Positions 9,501-17,859 of a stretch of DNA of 36,021 bases are shown in pieces. The stretch is taken from positions 1-36,021 of the forward strand of contig JANYDJ010000232.1 of NCBI GenBank assembly GCA_025363675.1. Reading direction: 5' to 3'. The DNA comes from Flavobacteriaceae bacterium. GTDB lineage: Bacteria > Bacteroidota > Bacteroidia > UKL13-3. The position numbers and the translations under genes were made by a program. Under the pieces are notes generated by a model, which had not been told where the DNA came from, ran no database searches, and saw only the letters and a program-made list of their open reading frames with translations. The stretch's first letter is position 1. The number at the start of each line of letters is the position of its first letter.

Positions 9501-9787
9501 TATGGAGATAGGGAATTCTCAGATGCAGAAGAAATCATATACTTTCCATCTATCTTTATTACTAAATTATTATTGGGGTCACGGCTTACATGCAGAGCAC
9601 TCGCAGCGTTTATAGTAGAACCACCATCATTAATAATAGCTTGTTGGTATTGATCGGATGCCATCCTTCCATCCACAGTTTGGTATTGAAAAGTGGGCTG
9701 TTTGCTTCCTGTTTTAGCTTTGTGCAATTGGGCATACACCGAATTTGCAAAACATAGAATTGCAATTATATATATAAGTTTTTTCAT
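6533..9787 (-). CDS. secreted M4 (thermolysin-type) metalloprotease with T9SS tail
   Basis: This is a secreted zinc endopeptidase of 1084 residues. Signal peptide 1-19. An FTP/PepSY-like propeptide spans about 50-250 (QIYKGVPVHGSDW; IIVIDANTGE at 239-248). The M4 catalytic domain spans about 260-620, with HEMTH at 414-418, the third zinc ligand Glu438 in NESMADIFG, and DNGGVHINSGI (502-512) carrying His507. A beta-propeller-like region (about 680-940) follows. Next comes a small Ig-like domain ending YTIQAQDGSTKNYTITLQ, then a T9SS C-terminal domain (WPNPSAG ... LPNGIYTI). The frame is open 48 codons further up, but the signal peptide fixes the start at 9787, 20 nt after a TATATTTG box. M4 proteases of this layout usually act on extracellular protein. 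Confidence 0.93.
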   Translation of the reverse strand: MKKLIYIIAILCFANSVYAQLHKAKTGSKQPTFQYQTVDGRMASDQYQQAIINDGGSTINAASALHVSRDPNNNLVIKIDGKYMISSASENSLSPYIEKIKLALQVQNSEELKISKAEKDPVTKQSFYHITQIYKGVPVHGSDWIVVTRNNYIEISMGRMYPTPSGITTVPLLSKEQALLMARKKLSEVTNIHPWTPEQIKLFGENIPEIKLEIYYNELLKPSLAYHINLRPNFIERYIIVIDANTGETLDQYNHTCTANGPKTATMNDLNNKQRTINTYEYNGSFYPIDASEPMFNSAQSQFPDGPEGVIWTLDANYTSGSGIAQIKQSNNSSWSQKTVSAQYNAKVCYDYWKNVHSRNSINGAGGNIISIINVTESDGSAMDNAYWNGQAMYYGNGDVAFKPLAGALDVGGHEMTHGVVEKTANLEYKTQSGAMNESMADIFGAMIEGLNWQMGEDVVRKNYFPTGALRDLSNPHNGGNSLSDNGWQPAVMKEYYTGSKDNGGVHINSGIPSYAYYFFATSITKAKAEQVYYRALSKYLTATSQFLDLRYAVVQCCKDLYGTTEANAAMVAFDKVQIYDPNAGSGSSGNTTGVDLPTNPGTDYILSYDVNYSGTNNRWYKSTTTPSNFLPMTTSSAKEPMSVTDDGSAGYFIGWDCMMHKITVNGFTETYAQNQAIWDNMAISKDGKKIAGITTSIDSSIWIYDGNNWTRFHLYNPTTGNGQTSSGVLYAGALEWDYTGEYIIYDAYNKIPNNSGSDISYWDVGMIRVWDNKKNVVGDGKVQKVFSSLPADVSIGNPSISKNSPYIVAFDYIDKSGSTTQYGLIASNLITQKVTSVFANSMLSYPNYSKTDNIILFTTENTNGDTILATIDMNTDKITPKAGTATSFIKDAKWGVWIAQGTRKLLSGNKDLLEFKFLGITPQITCTINGTNVTATIPSGVDITTLVPTFKISPLATAYISNIEQTSGATANNLKNTITYTIQAQDGSTKNYTITLQQPVGIYTIETNNNTELWPNPSAGVVNIATMPNSMITIYNLMGKQVYQYYTNSGTAILNLSHLPNGIYTIYNPANIRSYHTKLIIER

Positions 9788-9807
9788 AATACTATTTTTT
9801 GTTAGTG

Positions 9808-9834
9808 CAAATATAAGTAGAGTCAGATAGACAA
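9808..9834 (-). promoter_or_regulatory. putative Bacteroidota promoter of the M4 protease gene
   Basis: On the minus strand the -7 box TATATTTG occupies 9815-9808 and matches TAnnTTTG exactly. A TTG at 9834-9832 is a possible -33 element, but the 16-nt spacer is slightly short. The box ends exactly 20 nt before the ATG at 9787. Confidence 0.5.
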
Positions 9835-9887
9835 AAATTTGGAAAGTATAATAATCGAAGTCTGCGTTTAGTTCACACAGATTAAGG

Positions 9888-12152
9888 TTATATCTTAATG
9901 ATATATTGCAGGGTAAAACTACGGGGGGCACCCATATTGCCTAGATAATACATGTACTCTTTGTTTAACAAGTTTTTGCTTACAAAAGAAAATTTATGTT
10001 TTTTGTAGGTATATCCTATTCTTATATCCCACAAACTATATCCATTGTTGTGAGCCTCCCTATAAGCTTTAGCCCCATGTATAATTAGTTCTGAAGCAAG
10101 GAAATCATTAACTCGCAACATATAACTATTAAACTTGAAGGTAACACCCGCGAAAAATCTTTTATATTCAATATCCGTATTTACTTTCCAAGTATGACGG
10201 AAGCGGCTTTGCAAATAATTATAATATGGAGTTTGCTTAGCCGTTTCGCTATATACCGAATCGAGATACACAGGTTCTATATAAGTGTAGCCTGCCAATA
10301 AAATAATATTTACCTTTTTAATTTTGCCTTCTCCGCCAATAGATGCATCAAGGCCAGTAATTCTAGCTTTTTTGGCAGTGTTTTGTGTTTGAAAAGCAAC
10401 GGGATAAGCAGGGTCATATACATACATAAAATCAACCATATTATTATATTGATTCCAAAAGCCAGCCAAGTCTGCATAGCCCATCCATTTGCCAATTTTT
10501 ATACCTTGTTTTATCCCTATTTCTGCACTCTCACCCGTTTCGCTCTTTACATCCGGATTGGGTAAAACCCTTACTGCTCCGCCTGTCGAGGTATTTATAT
10601 ATCTTTCAGCCACCGATGGGAAACGATAACCTGTGCCATAGCTAGCACGCATATAGGTATATTTTGCCAAAGGGTGGCTTAAACCAAAACGAAATACAGG
10701 TAGTCCTTCTGCTTTGCGGTCGTCAATTTTATTGTGTTCATAACGTATACCGCCCGATAAATTTAGCTTACGCCATTTGCCATCTATTTGCAAATACAGA
10801 GCTGCATTAGTACCTTGATGGTCGTGATACAGGCTGTCACTTTTTATGGTATTAATAGTATATACAGCACCACCTGTAATGGTTAATTTTAATTGCTTTT
10901 CTATATTATTATAATACTTTTGATATTGCAGTTCATTATAAGCCAAAGTAGCATGGGTATGTATACCTGTAGTGTCAAATTTATCGGCACTATAACTATT
11001 GTTATTGGTAACATACAATCTACTTCTAAGTATTATTTTATAGTTATTCGGTTTTGCATATTCTATATAGGGGTCTATATTATACCTTTGATTTATCATA
11101 TTGCTGGCTGTATTTGGTGCGGCAATGAAAGGTGAATCGGCCTGCTTCCAAAATAAAAAATTACCAACCTGTGCTGAAAAAAAAGAGGCATAAGCACCAA
11201 TTTGCAATCCTTTTATATTGTCGAATTTTTGCTTTAAACCTATGCTAAGTCTCTTGTTGTTGGTGGCTTCAAATTGGCGATAGCCATCGTCTTGTAAACT
11301 ATATACAGCAAAAGTAACTCCCGTGTTTTTATAAGTTTGCGAATGAAATACATGGATACCATTGGTGCTTTGTCGTTGTTTGAATATTTTAAAATGGGCA
11401 TTGGCAGGATTGTCATAGAAACCCGTAAAAGCAGTTATTTTGGTTAATGGCACTATACTAGGCTCTGCTGTGCGAATATTAATTACACCACCCATAGCCC
11501 CCGATCCAAACAAAGCTGATGATGCTCCTTTTACAATCTCCACTTGTTTTATATTTTCAACAGGTAAGGCATCCCATTTTATATCAGCAGCATCGGCACT
11601 AAGCATGGGCATATCGTCTACCATTAGCAACACCCTGCTGCCTGTGCCATAACTAAAACCGCTCCCTCCCCTAATATTGGCTTGTCCAAAAACTATATTA
11701 ACTCCGGGGATATTTTCTACCGCCGCATCCATTTTTATAGCATTGGTATTCTCAATAAGTTTGGGTTTTAAAGTAGCAATCGACACCGTAACATCCGTTA
11801 CTTTCTGTGAAGTTTTTCCAGATGTTACTACTATATCATTTAGCGTATAAGTATTTTCTTCAAGTACAATATATATATATGCCTTATCTACTATTCGTTC
11901 AAGTGGTTTGTATCCATAGTGGTTTATAAAAAATGTAGCAGGGGTGTCAATATTCTCAAACTTGTAATATCCAGTATCGTCAGATAAAATAGAGATTTCC
12001 TTGCCGTTCGATTTGCAAAAAATCTTTACATTCTTAATCCCCTCGGCGGTGGTGGCTTGTATCACCCTGCCTTCTATAGTCAAGTTTTTTTGGGCCAGTG
12101 CATTGTGGCAGAATAAGGTAAATAAGACTACAAAAGGTAAATATTTAGTCAT
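9888..12152 (-). CDS. TonB-dependent outer-membrane receptor
   Basis: The 754-residue protein takes up a siderophore, cobalamin or other ligand across the outer membrane. Signal peptide 1-20. A carboxypeptidase-regulatory-like domain (about 23-105; IEGRVIQATTAEGIKNVKI) is typical of Bacteroidota receptors. The plug domain (about 115-235) carries GGSGFSYGTGSRVLLMVDDMP and VEIVKGASSALFGSGAMGGVINI, the standard plug signature. The remainder is a long beta-barrel with aromatic-rich strands and ends FTLQYIIKI. There is no adjacent SusD, so it is of the BtuB/FepA-like rather than SusC type; the ligand is not identifiable. It has its own promoter and lies 100 bp upstream of the protease gene, which also has one. 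Confidence 0.92.
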   Translation of the reverse strand: MTKYLPFVVLFTLFCHNALAQKNLTIEGRVIQATTAEGIKNVKIFCKSNGKEISILSDDTGYYKFENIDTPATFFINHYGYKPLERIVDKAYIYIVLEENTYTLNDIVVTSGKTSQKVTDVTVSIATLKPKLIENTNAIKMDAAVENIPGVNIVFGQANIRGGSGFSYGTGSRVLLMVDDMPMLSADAADIKWDALPVENIKQVEIVKGASSALFGSGAMGGVINIRTAEPSIVPLTKITAFTGFYDNPANAHFKIFKQRQSTNGIHVFHSQTYKNTGVTFAVYSLQDDGYRQFEATNNKRLSIGLKQKFDNIKGLQIGAYASFFSAQVGNFLFWKQADSPFIAAPNTASNMINQRYNIDPYIEYAKPNNYKIILRSRLYVTNNNSYSADKFDTTGIHTHATLAYNELQYQKYYNNIEKQLKLTITGGAVYTINTIKSDSLYHDHQGTNAALYLQIDGKWRKLNLSGGIRYEHNKIDDRKAEGLPVFRFGLSHPLAKYTYMRASYGTGYRFPSVAERYINTSTGGAVRVLPNPDVKSETGESAEIGIKQGIKIGKWMGYADLAGFWNQYNNMVDFMYVYDPAYPVAFQTQNTAKKARITGLDASIGGEGKIKKVNIILLAGYTYIEPVYLDSVYSETAKQTPYYNYLQSRFRHTWKVNTDIEYKRFFAGVTFKFNSYMLRVNDFLASELIIHGAKAYREAHNNGYSLWDIRIGYTYKKHKFSFVSKNLLNKEYMYYLGNMGAPRSFTLQYIIKI

Positions 12153-12172
12153 GGTTATTTGGTATTTGCCGT

Positions 12173-12204
12173 CAAATATATTACTTAATTAGATATTATA
12201 ACAA
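12173..12204 (-). promoter_or_regulatory. putative Bacteroidota promoter of the TonB receptor gene
   Basis: On the minus strand: TTG (12204-12202), a 21-nt spacer, then TATATTTG (12180-12173), matching the TTG/TAnnTTTG consensus. The box ends exactly 20 nt before the ATG at 12152. The intergenic region to 12389 also holds a small inverted repeat, GTTGAT-CC-ATCAAC (12333-12346), with no T-run. Confidence 0.65.
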
Positions 12205-12389
12205 CCGATTATTTCCATCCGTTATTAATAGGTTCTTGTCAAGTATTCTAACCAAATTTTGAAAATACATATTGCAGAAGGATTTCTTTTAATAGGACCT
12301 TTTATTCGCTTGTTTCACAGTATTTAATCGATGTTGATCCATCAACCGAATCCCGCTTACTGAATCCGTTCTTGCTATAAACCTATCAG

Positions 12390-14693
12390 TTAATTTTCCA
12401 ACATCAATTTCTCTTCATAGATTTCCCCATCATTTTTCAGAATGCTAATTACATACATGCCACTTTTCAATTCAGGGAGTACCAAGTGATAAGGAGAGTT
12501 TGTGGAATTTAAAATAGGAGTAGTGTATACCAATCTGCCATCAATGCTATATAGTTTTATGGTTGCTTTTCCATTGATATCGATATAAATATTTCTACTT
12601 GCAGGGTTGGGATAGATAGCTGTTCTGCTTAAGTAGGGGCGATCTAATCCATTAGCAACAACCCCGCTCTTAATATTCACAACTTGTGATACCGTATCGG
12701 TTCCGCAATAACCTTTTGCAGTTATTAGTACTTTATAGGTTCCCACCGTTGCATATATGTGGTTGGGGTTGGGAGAAGAAGCAGTTTGCCCGTCGCCAAA
12801 ATCCCATATATAGCTTGTTGCATTGCTAGAGGTATTAGTAAAAGTAACCGAACTGTCAAAAGCGATATTATTAAAACTGGCTTTAACTTTGGGCATCACA
12901 TATACTGTAAATTGTGCCTGTGCAGTTTGTGTACCCGTAGTTCCTGTAGCAGTATAAGTAGTTGTGCTACTAGGCGATACATTTACGCTCGCTCCTGATA
13001 AATTACCAGGCTGCCAACTATAGCTCGTAGCTCCACTGCCTGTTAAGGTACTGGTATTGCCCGCACAAATAGTATCAGTCCCCGAGATTGTGATACTTAA
13101 ACTCCCTTGGGCTTTTGCTATATAACCTACTACCGATATAAATTTTGAACCAAAAGTGGGCGAGGCAATATTGAAATCTTCGTATTCTGTTCCAGCAAAT
13201 ACAGGCTTGTAACGTATATATATGATCTGCCCGGTAATTAATTTATTTGTGGGTGTAAGAGTGAGCAAGCTGGAATAACCGCTGCTTGCGTTTGTCGAAA
13301 TTTCGAAATGTGTGGGAGCTGCAATTACCACATTAAAGAAAGGAATCACAGCATCTACCTGAAAACTTTGGGCAGCAGAGGCTGTGCCTATGCTGTTTGA
13401 TACAAATGGGTCAAAATTGGGCTGTATGTATAATGCCGATGCATTGCTTGCATTGCTGGTCCCCGATAAAGATAAATTTTGTGTAGTGGCACCAGTACTG
13501 CTCACACTCAAGGTTCCTGTTTGGCTGCCCGATGTGGTAGGGTAGTACTTAATAAATACATTCACTGGGGCAATACTGCCACTAACAGGCGATAGGTTTA
13601 CGGAAGAACCATAGCTGCCACCTTGTGTACTGGCCACTTTAAAAGGTGCAGTAACACTAACGATAGCGTTGGCGGTAAGATTGCTGCCTATTATAGTAAT
13701 TTGTTGCGATGCAGAATTATTGCCCACCGCAATGCCGAAGGGCACCACGTTTCCCGCAAGAGTTAACTGTGAAGAGCCGCTAGAATATGCACTGCCGGTT
13801 ACTGCCACTGATAAGCTAGTTGCCCCGCCACCCGTTATAGTAACATTGCCACTTACCGCACCAGCACTGCTGGGTTTAAGTCTGATATAAACTGGTGTTA
13901 GTCGCAACGAACCTGATGTAGTGCTTAGGGTTACAGAACTGGTATAGCCTGTGCTCGAAGCAAATGATGCTTCATAACCCGAGGGTGCAGAAACAGTAAT
14001 ATTCCCACTCAAATATTCTCCCGATACATAAATTTTTTGCCCCGCCGAATTGCTGCTTACAAAAGCATTGAAGGGCCATAAACTGCTTACTTGTGTTAGC
14101 AAAGCAGTGGAGGCAGGGGTGGCGGTAATAGAGGTTGTATATATATTATCGCCACTCGCCAGTCCGTCATTATTTGCGGCATTCCCAACGGCATAAAAAT
14201 TTATGTTTCCAGTATAATTGCTTGGAGCTTTCCAATCGAAATTGAAGGTTTTATTATTATTTGCAGCACCCCCATTTTTTATATGTCCTATATTTATTCG
14301 CCCCGCTGGATTAGTGCCACCTAAGTACGATGAGTTGTGAAGGTTGGTCTCGGTTGATTTGGTAACTATAATAGTTCCTACATTATTGTTGGCCGTATCT
14401 AGTGCCTCAAATCCAAATCCAAATAACGATTTACCGCCCTCACTAATAGATATCGAAATATGATAGGTTTGGCCCGGTGTGTACTGCATGCTACTCATAT
14501 TGGAACTCGAAATAGCGATACCACCAGCACCTGAATTTGCAGCATTGTCATTGTGGCAACCACTAGATGCACACGTGGACTCGCCGGGGGCACCTACATA
14601 TCCATTTTTTCCATTACTGTCGTTAGTAGCTTGTATAGAAGCATAAGTTATAAAACTAACTGATATTAAGATGATAAGTAATTTTTTTTTCAT
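12390..14693 (-). CDS. T9SS surface protein with C-x4-C-H domain, Ig-like repeats and one PKD module (paralogue 1)
   Basis: This is an exported protein of 767 residues. The signal peptide begins at the ATG at 14693; the frame is open 33 codons further up without signal character. After it comes GAPGESTCASSGCHND (Cys41, Cys46, His47), resembling the haem-type motif of Bacteroidota Reelin-like (choice-of-anchor V) domains, but with four residues between the cysteines instead of two. The domain runs to about 195 (YTPGQTYHISI, FGFGFEALD, FNFDWKAPS). Several Ig-like repeats follow (VYIRLKPSSAGAVSGNVTI and variants), then an Ig-like segment with SYSWQPGNLSG, a PKD domain (YIWDFGDGQTASSPNPNHIYA) and a T9SS tail (IYPNPASRNIYIDI ... 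KSGMYVI). It is a tandem paralogue of the next gene; function unknown. Confidence 0.85.
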   Translation of the reverse strand: MKKKLLIILISVSFITYASIQATNDSNGKNGYVGAPGESTCASSGCHNDNAANSGAGGIAISSSNMSSMQYTPGQTYHISISISEGGKSLFGFGFEALDTANNNVGTIIVTKSTETNLHNSSYLGGTNPAGRINIGHIKNGGAANNNKTFNFDWKAPSNYTGNINFYAVGNAANNDGLASGDNIYTTSITATPASTALLTQVSSLWPFNAFVSSNSAGQKIYVSGEYLSGNITVSAPSGYEASFASSTGYTSSVTLSTTSGSLRLTPVYIRLKPSSAGAVSGNVTITGGGATSLSVAVTGSAYSSGSSQLTLAGNVVPFGIAVGNNSASQQITIIGSNLTANAIVSVTAPFKVASTQGGSYGSSVNLSPVSGSIAPVNVFIKYYPTTSGSQTGTLSVSSTGATTQNLSLSGTSNASNASALYIQPNFDPFVSNSIGTASAAQSFQVDAVIPFFNVVIAAPTHFEISTNASSGYSSLLTLTPTNKLITGQIIYIRYKPVFAGTEYEDFNIASPTFGSKFISVVGYIAKAQGSLSITISGTDTICAGNTSTLTGSGATSYSWQPGNLSGASVNVSPSSTTTYTATGTTGTQTAQAQFTVYVMPKVKASFNNIAFDSSVTFTNTSSNATSYIWDFGDGQTASSPNPNHIYATVGTYKVLITAKGYCGTDTVSQVVNIKSGVVANGLDRPYLSRTAIYPNPASRNIYIDINGKATIKLYSIDGRLVYTTPILNSTNSPYHLVLPELKSGMYVISILKNDGEIYEEKLMLEN

Positions 14694-14772
14694 AGTATTT
14701 ATATGTTTGTTTTTAGCAAAGACATAAGTACCATTAAAAAGGTTGTGCTGATAGTTGATAATAAAAAGAAAT

Positions 14773-14814
14773 AACCCTAAAAAATTGTACAAGCAAAGCC
14801 AATTTTTCAGGGTT
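14773..14814 (-). terminator. long inverted repeat between the tandem paralogues, probable terminator
   Basis: AACCCTAAAAAATTG (14773-14787) and CAATTTTTCAGGGTT (14800-14814) are 15-bp arms with one mismatch around a 12-nt loop. The hairpin lies 44 bp after the stop of the 14858-17632 gene and is followed on the minus strand by a T-rich run. It can form on either strand and probably separates the two transcripts. Confidence 0.55.
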
Positions 14815-14857
14815 AAGTCCTAGTTGAGGGGTTGAGTTTTCCCCATCCTGTCAATTA

Positions 14858-17632
14858 TCAATTGTCAATCATGAATTTCGTTTGATAGGTTTCACCATTT
14901 TCCTTTTGTATGTTTATTATATAGATACCATTTTTCAAATCAGGGAGCGACAGACTAAACGGACCTGAGTTCATATTAGAGATATTGGTATTATATACAA
15001 GCTTGCCGTCTATACTATATAGTTTAACAGTTGCCTTTCCTTTTATATTGAATTGAATATTCCTATTAGCAGGGTTAGGGTATATATCAATATGGGTTAT
15101 ATTGGGATTACTAATACTTGCATTGTGGTGGGTGGTTGTATCTACTTTTTTAGTAGTTGTATCGAAATAAATTTTGATATATTGCGATGTGGTATCAGTG
15201 CCGCATGCTCCGGTAACTTTTATGCTTACTTTATAAGTGCCTAGTTTAGTATAGATATGTTCTGGACTGGGCAAACCAGATGTGACGCCATCTCCGAAAT
15301 CCCAAAGGTATGTGCCGGCATTGTTAGAGTTGTTGGTAAAAGTAATATCGGAGTCATTGGCTTTACTTGTGAATGCAGCTTTTGGCAACGGTTTCACATT
15401 AACGGTAAATTGTGCATTTGCAGTTTGCGATCCACTTGTTCCCGTAACACTATAGGTAGTGGTTTGTAGCGGCGAAACTTTCATACTACTAGTTGTTATA
15501 TTTCCTGGCTGCCAGCTATAGCTTGTAGCTCCAGTAGCAGTTAAATTGGTACTGTCACCTTTGCATATCGAGTTGTTACCGCTTATCGCTACAATAGTAG
15601 GGGCGAGGGTTACGGTCACAGTCTGGGTAATGCTGTCAGTGCCACAAAGCCCGTTCGATTTAATAAATACTTTGTAGGTACCGGCTGCATTATATATATG
15701 TTTAGGGTTGGCTAAAGTAGATGTTTGACCATCTCCGAAATCCCAACTATAAGAAGATGAATAGGTGGAGGTATTGCTAAAAGACACATCGGAATCATTT
15801 GCTTGTGTACTGAAATCAGCTACAGGTGTCGACAATACATTAACGATAAATTGGCCTTTTGCAGTCTGCGAACCAGTAGTTCCAGTTACCGTGTAGGTAG
15901 TGGTTTGGGTGGTCGATAAAGTAATGGTGCTAGCAGATAGATTACTGGGTTGCCAGTTATAGCTTGTTGCACCGCTCACTTCCATGGTAGTGCTGCCACC
16001 ATTGCATATAGAGTCCTTGCCTTCAATAGTTATCTTTATATTTCCTTGGGCCTTTGCCACATAGCCAACAACAGATATAAACTTAGTTGCAAATGAACTA
16101 CAGGCAATATTGAAATCTTCATATTCATTAGCTTCGAATAAGGGATTATATCTTATATAAATTGTTTGAGCTGAAATAGTATTATTGCTTGGGGTAAGTG
16201 ATAATACTTTAGCATAACCCGAGGTTGATTGTTTTGAGATTTCAAAATGTGTAGGGGCAGCTAAAACTACAGAGGTACTAATACTTGTGGCATCTAGCAA
16301 AAATGTTTGAGCAGCAGAGGGTATACCTACCTTATTGGTTACAAAAGGATCAAAATTGGTCTGCACATATATTGCCGCCGCATTATTTGCACTAGCAGTG
16401 CCGGTCATAGATATAGTTTGTGTAGTAGCTCCTGTACTGCTAATTGTTAGACTTGAGTTATGAGTGCCGGTAGTGGTAGGATAGTACTTGATAAATAGGT
16501 TGGTTGCAGCAATGCTTCCGTTGGTAGGTGTTAGGGTAAGGCTGTTGGCGTAAGTACCACCTTGTGTTGCACAAATTTTAAAAGGTGCAGAAATATTGAA
16601 CGTCGCATCAGTAGTTAAATTATTTGCACTTACACTAATTGTTTGAGAAGCTGAATTATTACCTACCGCGATAGCAAAGGGCACCAAATTTCCTTGATAA
16701 CCGATTTTAGGGACTCCCTCACTGCATGCTGCACCGGTAACGGCTACAGAAACGCTAGAGGCTCCACCCCCAGATATAACAATGTTCCCACTTATAGTTC
16801 CTGTGTTAGTAGGCTTTAGCCTAATATATATAGGTGAAAGACGCAGTGAATTGGATGTAGGGCCTAATTTTATTGAGTCGGCATATTCTCTGCCCAAAGC
16901 TAAAGAAACTTCATAACCTGATGGGGCTACAACAGTAACACTGTCATTCAAATACTCGCCTGATACATACATTGTTTGCGAAACAGAATGCGTTGCTACA
17001 AAAGAGGAGAAAGGAGCAAGCTTGCCCACAACTCCTATAATACCAGTTGCAGCAGGTGTTACAGTTTCAGCACTCGTATACACATTGTCTCCACTGGCAG
17101 AACCGTCTCTATTACAGGCTGTGCCTACTGCGTAAAAACGAATATTGCCGCAATAGTTATTAGGTGCCTTCCAGTCAAAATTAAAGGTTTTACTATTGCT
17201 GTTTACGCCTCCATTTTTCACATGGCCAATATTAATTCTTCCCGCTGGGTTTGTGCCACCCAAATAGGAAGTATTGTGCAAAGATGTTTCACCTGATTTG
17301 GTAACTATAATTGTTCCAACGCTATTGTTTGCAGAATCCAGAGCTTCAAATCCAAATCCAAATATAGATTTGCCGCCTTCGCCAATAGAGATGGAGATAT
17401 TATAAGTTTGACCCGGGGTATACTGCCAATTGCTCATATTAGAGCTACTTATTGCAATGCCCCCCGCACCAGCATTTACAGAATTGTCGTTATGGCAACC
17501 ACTTGATGCACAAGTCGCTTCGCCAGGGCTCCCTACAGAGCCATTCTTGCCGCTATTATCGTTAACTGATTGTATTGAAGCATAAGCAATAAATCCGGCA
17601 GATAGTAATAGTGTTAGTAGATGTTTTTTCAT
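14858..17632 (-). CDS. T9SS surface protein with C-x4-C-H domain, Ig-like repeats and two PKD modules (paralogue 2)
   Basis: The 924-residue protein is closely similar to the downstream paralogue over its whole length. Signal peptide about 1-21. GSPGEATCASSGCHND follows, with Cys41, Cys46 and His47 at the same positions. The Reelin-like N-terminal domain and Ig-like repeats (VYVSGEYL-type and IYIRLKP-type) come next. There are then two copies of an approximately 148-residue Ig+PKD module: SYNWQPSNLSA with SYSWDFGDGQT, then SYSWQPGNITT with TYLWDFGDGVT. The T9SS tail reads IDIYPNPANRNIQF to LKNGIYIINIQ. The paralogue has only one module, and the 157-residue length difference is about one module. 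It is probably a cell-surface or matrix protein; its ligand is unknown, and haem binding by the C-x4-C-H motif is speculative. Confidence 0.85.
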   Translation of the reverse strand: MKKHLLTLLLSAGFIAYASIQSVNDNSGKNGSVGSPGEATCASSGCHNDNSVNAGAGGIAISSSNMSNWQYTPGQTYNISISIGEGGKSIFGFGFEALDSANNSVGTIIVTKSGETSLHNTSYLGGTNPAGRINIGHVKNGGVNSNSKTFNFDWKAPNNYCGNIRFYAVGTACNRDGSASGDNVYTSAETVTPAATGIIGVVGKLAPFSSFVATHSVSQTMYVSGEYLNDSVTVVAPSGYEVSLALGREYADSIKLGPTSNSLRLSPIYIRLKPTNTGTISGNIVISGGGASSVSVAVTGAACSEGVPKIGYQGNLVPFAIAVGNNSASQTISVSANNLTTDATFNISAPFKICATQGGTYANSLTLTPTNGSIAATNLFIKYYPTTTGTHNSSLTISSTGATTQTISMTGTASANNAAAIYVQTNFDPFVTNKVGIPSAAQTFLLDATSISTSVVLAAPTHFEISKQSTSGYAKVLSLTPSNNTISAQTIYIRYNPLFEANEYEDFNIACSSFATKFISVVGYVAKAQGNIKITIEGKDSICNGGSTTMEVSGATSYNWQPSNLSASTITLSTTQTTTYTVTGTTGSQTAKGQFIVNVLSTPVADFSTQANDSDVSFSNTSTYSSSYSWDFGDGQTSTLANPKHIYNAAGTYKVFIKSNGLCGTDSITQTVTVTLAPTIVAISGNNSICKGDSTNLTATGATSYSWQPGNITTSSMKVSPLQTTTYSVTGTSGSQTANAQFTVNVKPLPKAAFTSKANDSDITFTNNSNNAGTYLWDFGDGVTSGLPSPEHIYTKLGTYKVSIKVTGACGTDTTSQYIKIYFDTTTKKVDTTTHHNASISNPNITHIDIYPNPANRNIQFNIKGKATVKLYSIDGKLVYNTNISNMNSGPFSLSLPDLKNGIYIINIQKENGETYQTKFMIDN

Positions 17633-17808
17633 GATCGTGCTTGTTTAATTATCTAATAGGTGCAAATAACTAACAAAAGGCATGATATATTTACTGAAAA
17701 AAACATGATAAAAATCAGTATACAGAAAATCAACGAGTTATACAAGCCTGTTTTCTTACATATCGCTTTCGATGTTTGATTTCTTAAAAAATAGCTCTTA
17801 TATTATAA

Positions 17809-17839
17809 TTGTGCTGTATGGCTAAGCCCCTTAACTTTG
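17809..17839 (+). promoter_or_regulatory. Bacteroidota promoter of glmM
   Basis: TTG (17809-17811), a 20-nt spacer, then TAACTTTG (17832-17839), an exact TAnnTTTG match. The box ends 20 nt before the GTG at 17860. It lies inside the longer open frame that begins at 17809, which argues against the longer start. Confidence 0.7.
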
Positions 17840-17859
17840 CACCCCAATTTATAAAATCT

